In this document: in pieces, positions 4,712 to 6,600 of the stretch
Position numbering within the stretch: position 1 is the stretch's first letter
How the letters are laid out: every line of letters begins with the position of its first letter
Assembly: GCA_964405325.1 (NCBI GenBank)
Contig: CAYONM010000205.1
Coordinates: 1 to 6,600 of the forward strand
DNA length: 6,600 nucleotides
Origin: CAYONM01 sp964405325
Lineage (GTDB): Bacteria > Planctomycetota > UBA11346
Direction of reading: 5' to 3'
The notes under the pieces: model-generated
Seen by the model: only the letters and a program-made list of their open reading frames with translations
Told to the model about the DNA's origin: nothing
The model's database searches: none
Made by a program: the position numbers and the translations under genes

Positions 4712-6600
4712 TCAAGCGCTCGGATACCGATGCCGCTCGCAGCGCCCGCGCCCATCTGGTGGCCGAGGGGGTGTTGGCCTATGATCCGGGCGCACCGCCG
4801 GTCGAGCCGGCAGCTGCTCCGACGGAACCGACGGAACCAACCGTGTTGGCGCGCTTCGCCGGTTGGCAGCCGTCGCGTGATCTGTATTTGGAGCACTGCT
4901 TCGACTGCGGGTCGCGTTTACGGCAAGCGGGGCCTTTGCCGCTGATCGCAGCCCAGACCTGGTTCAGCCGGCTGCTGGGCAGCCTGGCGCCGCTGGCTTG
5001 GGAGGCCTTTCTGGCTGGTTTTGGCGCAGTGGCGGATGAGCGGCTGCTACTGGCCGATCGTGGTGATCTCGCCGGCTTGCCGGCGGCATTGCAGGCCTGG
5101 GGCCGGGAGCGGCTGGCGGTGGGCGCGACGCTGCTGTTGCCCAGCGGCGACGAGGCGTTGCTGTTGGCGCCCAGCCATCCGGCCTATGCCCGGCTGTGCC
5201 GCCTGCTGTCGCGCTGCCACGAGGAACCCGGCGTTCTGCAGCGTTGGCAGGCGGGCTCGATGCCGCCGCCCGATGGAGAGGAACTGGTGGCCCTGGTGCG
5301 CGATGACGACTGGGTGCTGCCCCTGCGTGAGGCCGGGATCGAGGTGTACTGGCGTGACGACCTCGTCCCCGGTCCGGTGCCCGCTGGCCTGGTGCCGGTG
5401 GCGGCGCCGTTGATCCGGCATGCCCACGCCGATGCCGCCGCCGCGCAGCCGGTACTCGATGCCCTGCGCCTGGGCCGACGGGTGCTGCCTGCCGAGCCCG
5501 AGCCGGGAGCTCTGCTGAGTGCTGTGCCGGATATCTGGCAGCGTTTCCGTGGCCAGGAAGATCGTCTGGAGCGTGGTCGGGAACTGCTGGCGCGTTGTCG
5601 CTACGTGCCCGATGGCGCCATCCAGCTGCCGGCTTGGGCTGATGGCGATGCCGATGCCCAGCTGCGGTGCCTGGCCGAGCAGGGTCTGCGGCAGCGCTAT
5701 CCCGATCCGGTCAGCCGGCCGCCGGCCTGGCAGCGACTGCGGCACGAGTTGCGGGTGATTCGCGGCAAAAACTTTGCCAGTTATATTCTGACGGTGTACG
5801 AGTTGGCGCAGCAGCGGCGCACCTGCGGTCGTGGCTCGGCGGCCTCGAGCATGGTCTGCTACTGTCTGGGTCTGACCAATGTCGACCCGGTACGCTACCA
5901 ATTGGTGTTCGAGCGTTTCCTGGCGCCTGAGCGCAGCGATCCGCCGGATATCGATTTGGATTTCCCTTGGGACGAGCGCGACGCGGTCTTCGCCCACGCC
6001 CTGCGCCGGCACGGTCCGGAGCACATCGCCATGGTCAGCACACATCTGCATTTTCGTGCCTGGTCGGCCCTGCGCGAAGTGGCGCGGGTGCAGCGGCAAC
6101 CGCGCGCCGCGATCAGCGCGGTGAAGCGGGCCCTGCGCTCGGTGGGCAAGTTTGGCGGTAGCGTGCCGCTGCCGGCGCCCTGGCCGCAGTTGTTACAACA
6201 GGCCGCGGGGGTGCTGCAGGCGCCGCGGCATTTCGGCCTGCATCCGGGTGGAGTGGTCATCACCAGCGCGCCGGTGCGCGATCTGGTGCCGGTGCATCCG
6301 GCGGCCAAGCGGATGGCGGGCCAGCCCTTGCCAGCCATCGCCTGGGAAAAGGACGGCGCCGAGGCCCTGGGCCTGGTGAAAATCGACCTGCTGGGCAATC
6401 GCTCGTTGGCGGTGGTGCGCGATTGCCTGGCGGATCTCGATCAGCTGGGCGTCCGGATCGACGAGCATCGTTGGCGGCCGCAAGACGATCCGGCGGCCAA
6501 GCGCCTGATCGGCACCGGGCGCAGCATGGGCTGTTTTTATATTGAATCGCCGGCGATGCGGCAGCTGAATGCCAAGGCCGGTAGTGGTGATTTTGACCGT
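4708..6600 (+). CDS. C-family (DnaE-type) DNA polymerase III alpha-like protein, 3' end outside the window
   Basis: The frame is open for 631 codons from the ATG at 4708 to the right edge, with no stop; DnaE-type proteins usually run 1000-1160 residues. C-family enzymes extend DNA using two metal ions held by three aspartates. Those are visible here: D416 and D418 in PPDIDLDF, and D560 in GLVKIDLLGNRSL. Other hallmarks are GRGSAASSMVCYCLGL (from G374), VFERFLAPER, and HFGLHPGGVVIT shortly before D560. The N-terminal part aligns by eye with a PHP domain, for example LLLADRGDLAGLPAAL around 112-127. However, the expected HxHS is replaced by H63-C-F-D, and the Asp-His pair by D117-R118, so metal binding and proofreading by this domain are doubtful. 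Before it lie about 60 residues with a PTEPTEPT linker and no recognised domain. The sequence resembles short accessory or error-prone alpha subunits (DnaE2/ImuC-like) more than replicative DnaE. No imuA or imuB precedes it and no LexA box is seen. Genes beyond the edge could change this reading. Confidence 0.87.
   Translation, partial: MIKRSDTDAARSARAHLVAEGVLAYDPGAPPVEPAAAPTEPTEPTVLARFAGWQPSRDLYLEHCFDCGSRLRQAGPLPLIAAQTWFSRLLGSLAPLAWEAFLAGFGAVADERLLLADRGDLAGLPAALQAWGRERLAVGATLLLPSGDEALLLAPSHPAYARLCRLLSRCHEEPGVLQRWQAGSMPPPDGEELVALVRDDDWVLPLREAGIEVYWRDDLVPGPVPAGLVPVAAPLIRHAHADAAAAQPVLDALRLGRRVLPAEPEPGALLSAVPDIWQRFRGQEDRLERGRELLARCRYVPDGAIQLPAWADGDADAQLRCLAEQGLRQRYPDPVSRPPAWQRLRHELRVIRGKNFASYILTVYELAQQRRTCGRGSAASSMVCYCLGLTNVDPVRYQLVFERFLAPERSDPPDIDLDFPWDERDAVFAHALRRHGPEHIAMVSTHLHFRAWSALREVARVQRQPRAAISAVKRALRSVGKFGGSVPLPAPWPQLLQQAAGVLQAPRHFGLHPGGVVITSAPVRDLVPVHPAAKRMAGQPLPAIAWEKDGAEALGLVKIDLLGNRSLAVVRDCLADLDQLGVRIDEHRWRPQDDPAAKRLIGTGRSMGCFYIESPAMRQLNAKAGSGDFDR

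Noticed and set aside
5047..6099. 350-codon minus-strand open frame opposite the polymerase gene
   Set aside because: The plus strand here encodes unmistakable DnaE motifs. Long antisense frames are common opposite GC-rich genes, and this translation is rich in Arg, Gln and His with no recognisable domain.

Overview
The window is GC-rich, densely coding bacterial DNA. Gene content and protein style suggest a gammaproteobacterium, possibly a Pseudomonas relative, but no marker in the window settles the genus. It holds two complete genes, one gene cut by the right edge, and one non-coding palindromic element.

Layout. Bases 1-127 are a leader with two stem-loops and a strong ribosome binding site. 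Bases 128-1486 (+) encode a radical SAM/SPASM enzyme of the anaerobic sulfatase-maturase family with an added C-terminal SEC-C zinc-binding motif. It converges, with a 32-base gap, on a minus-strand gene (1519-4341) for an exported M16 (insulinase/PqqL-like) zinc protease of 940 residues. Bases 4342-4678 are a non-coding divergent intergenic region. At its centre is a 132-bp imperfect palindrome (4464-4595) with perfect 13-bp terminal inverted repeats, which looks like a MITE or other small dispersed element. From 4708 to the right edge runs an uninterrupted plus-strand reading frame of 631 codons. It is the N-terminal part of a C-family (DnaE-type) DNA polymerase III alpha-like protein with intact catalytic aspartates and a degenerate PHP domain. 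A 10-codon mini-ORF with a good ribosome binding site overlaps its start codon as ATGA.

The three genes show no obvious shared pathway: one modifies a protein (probably formylglycine formation in a sulfatase encoded elsewhere), one degrades peptides in the periplasm, and one copies DNA. They lie in convergent and divergent arrangements, so each is probably its own transcription unit. I see no strong evidence for a new multi-gene system. The items most worth following up are the palindromic element, the polymerase with a degraded PHP domain and no imuA/imuB beside its start, and the SEC-C-tailed maturase with no sulfatase nearby.
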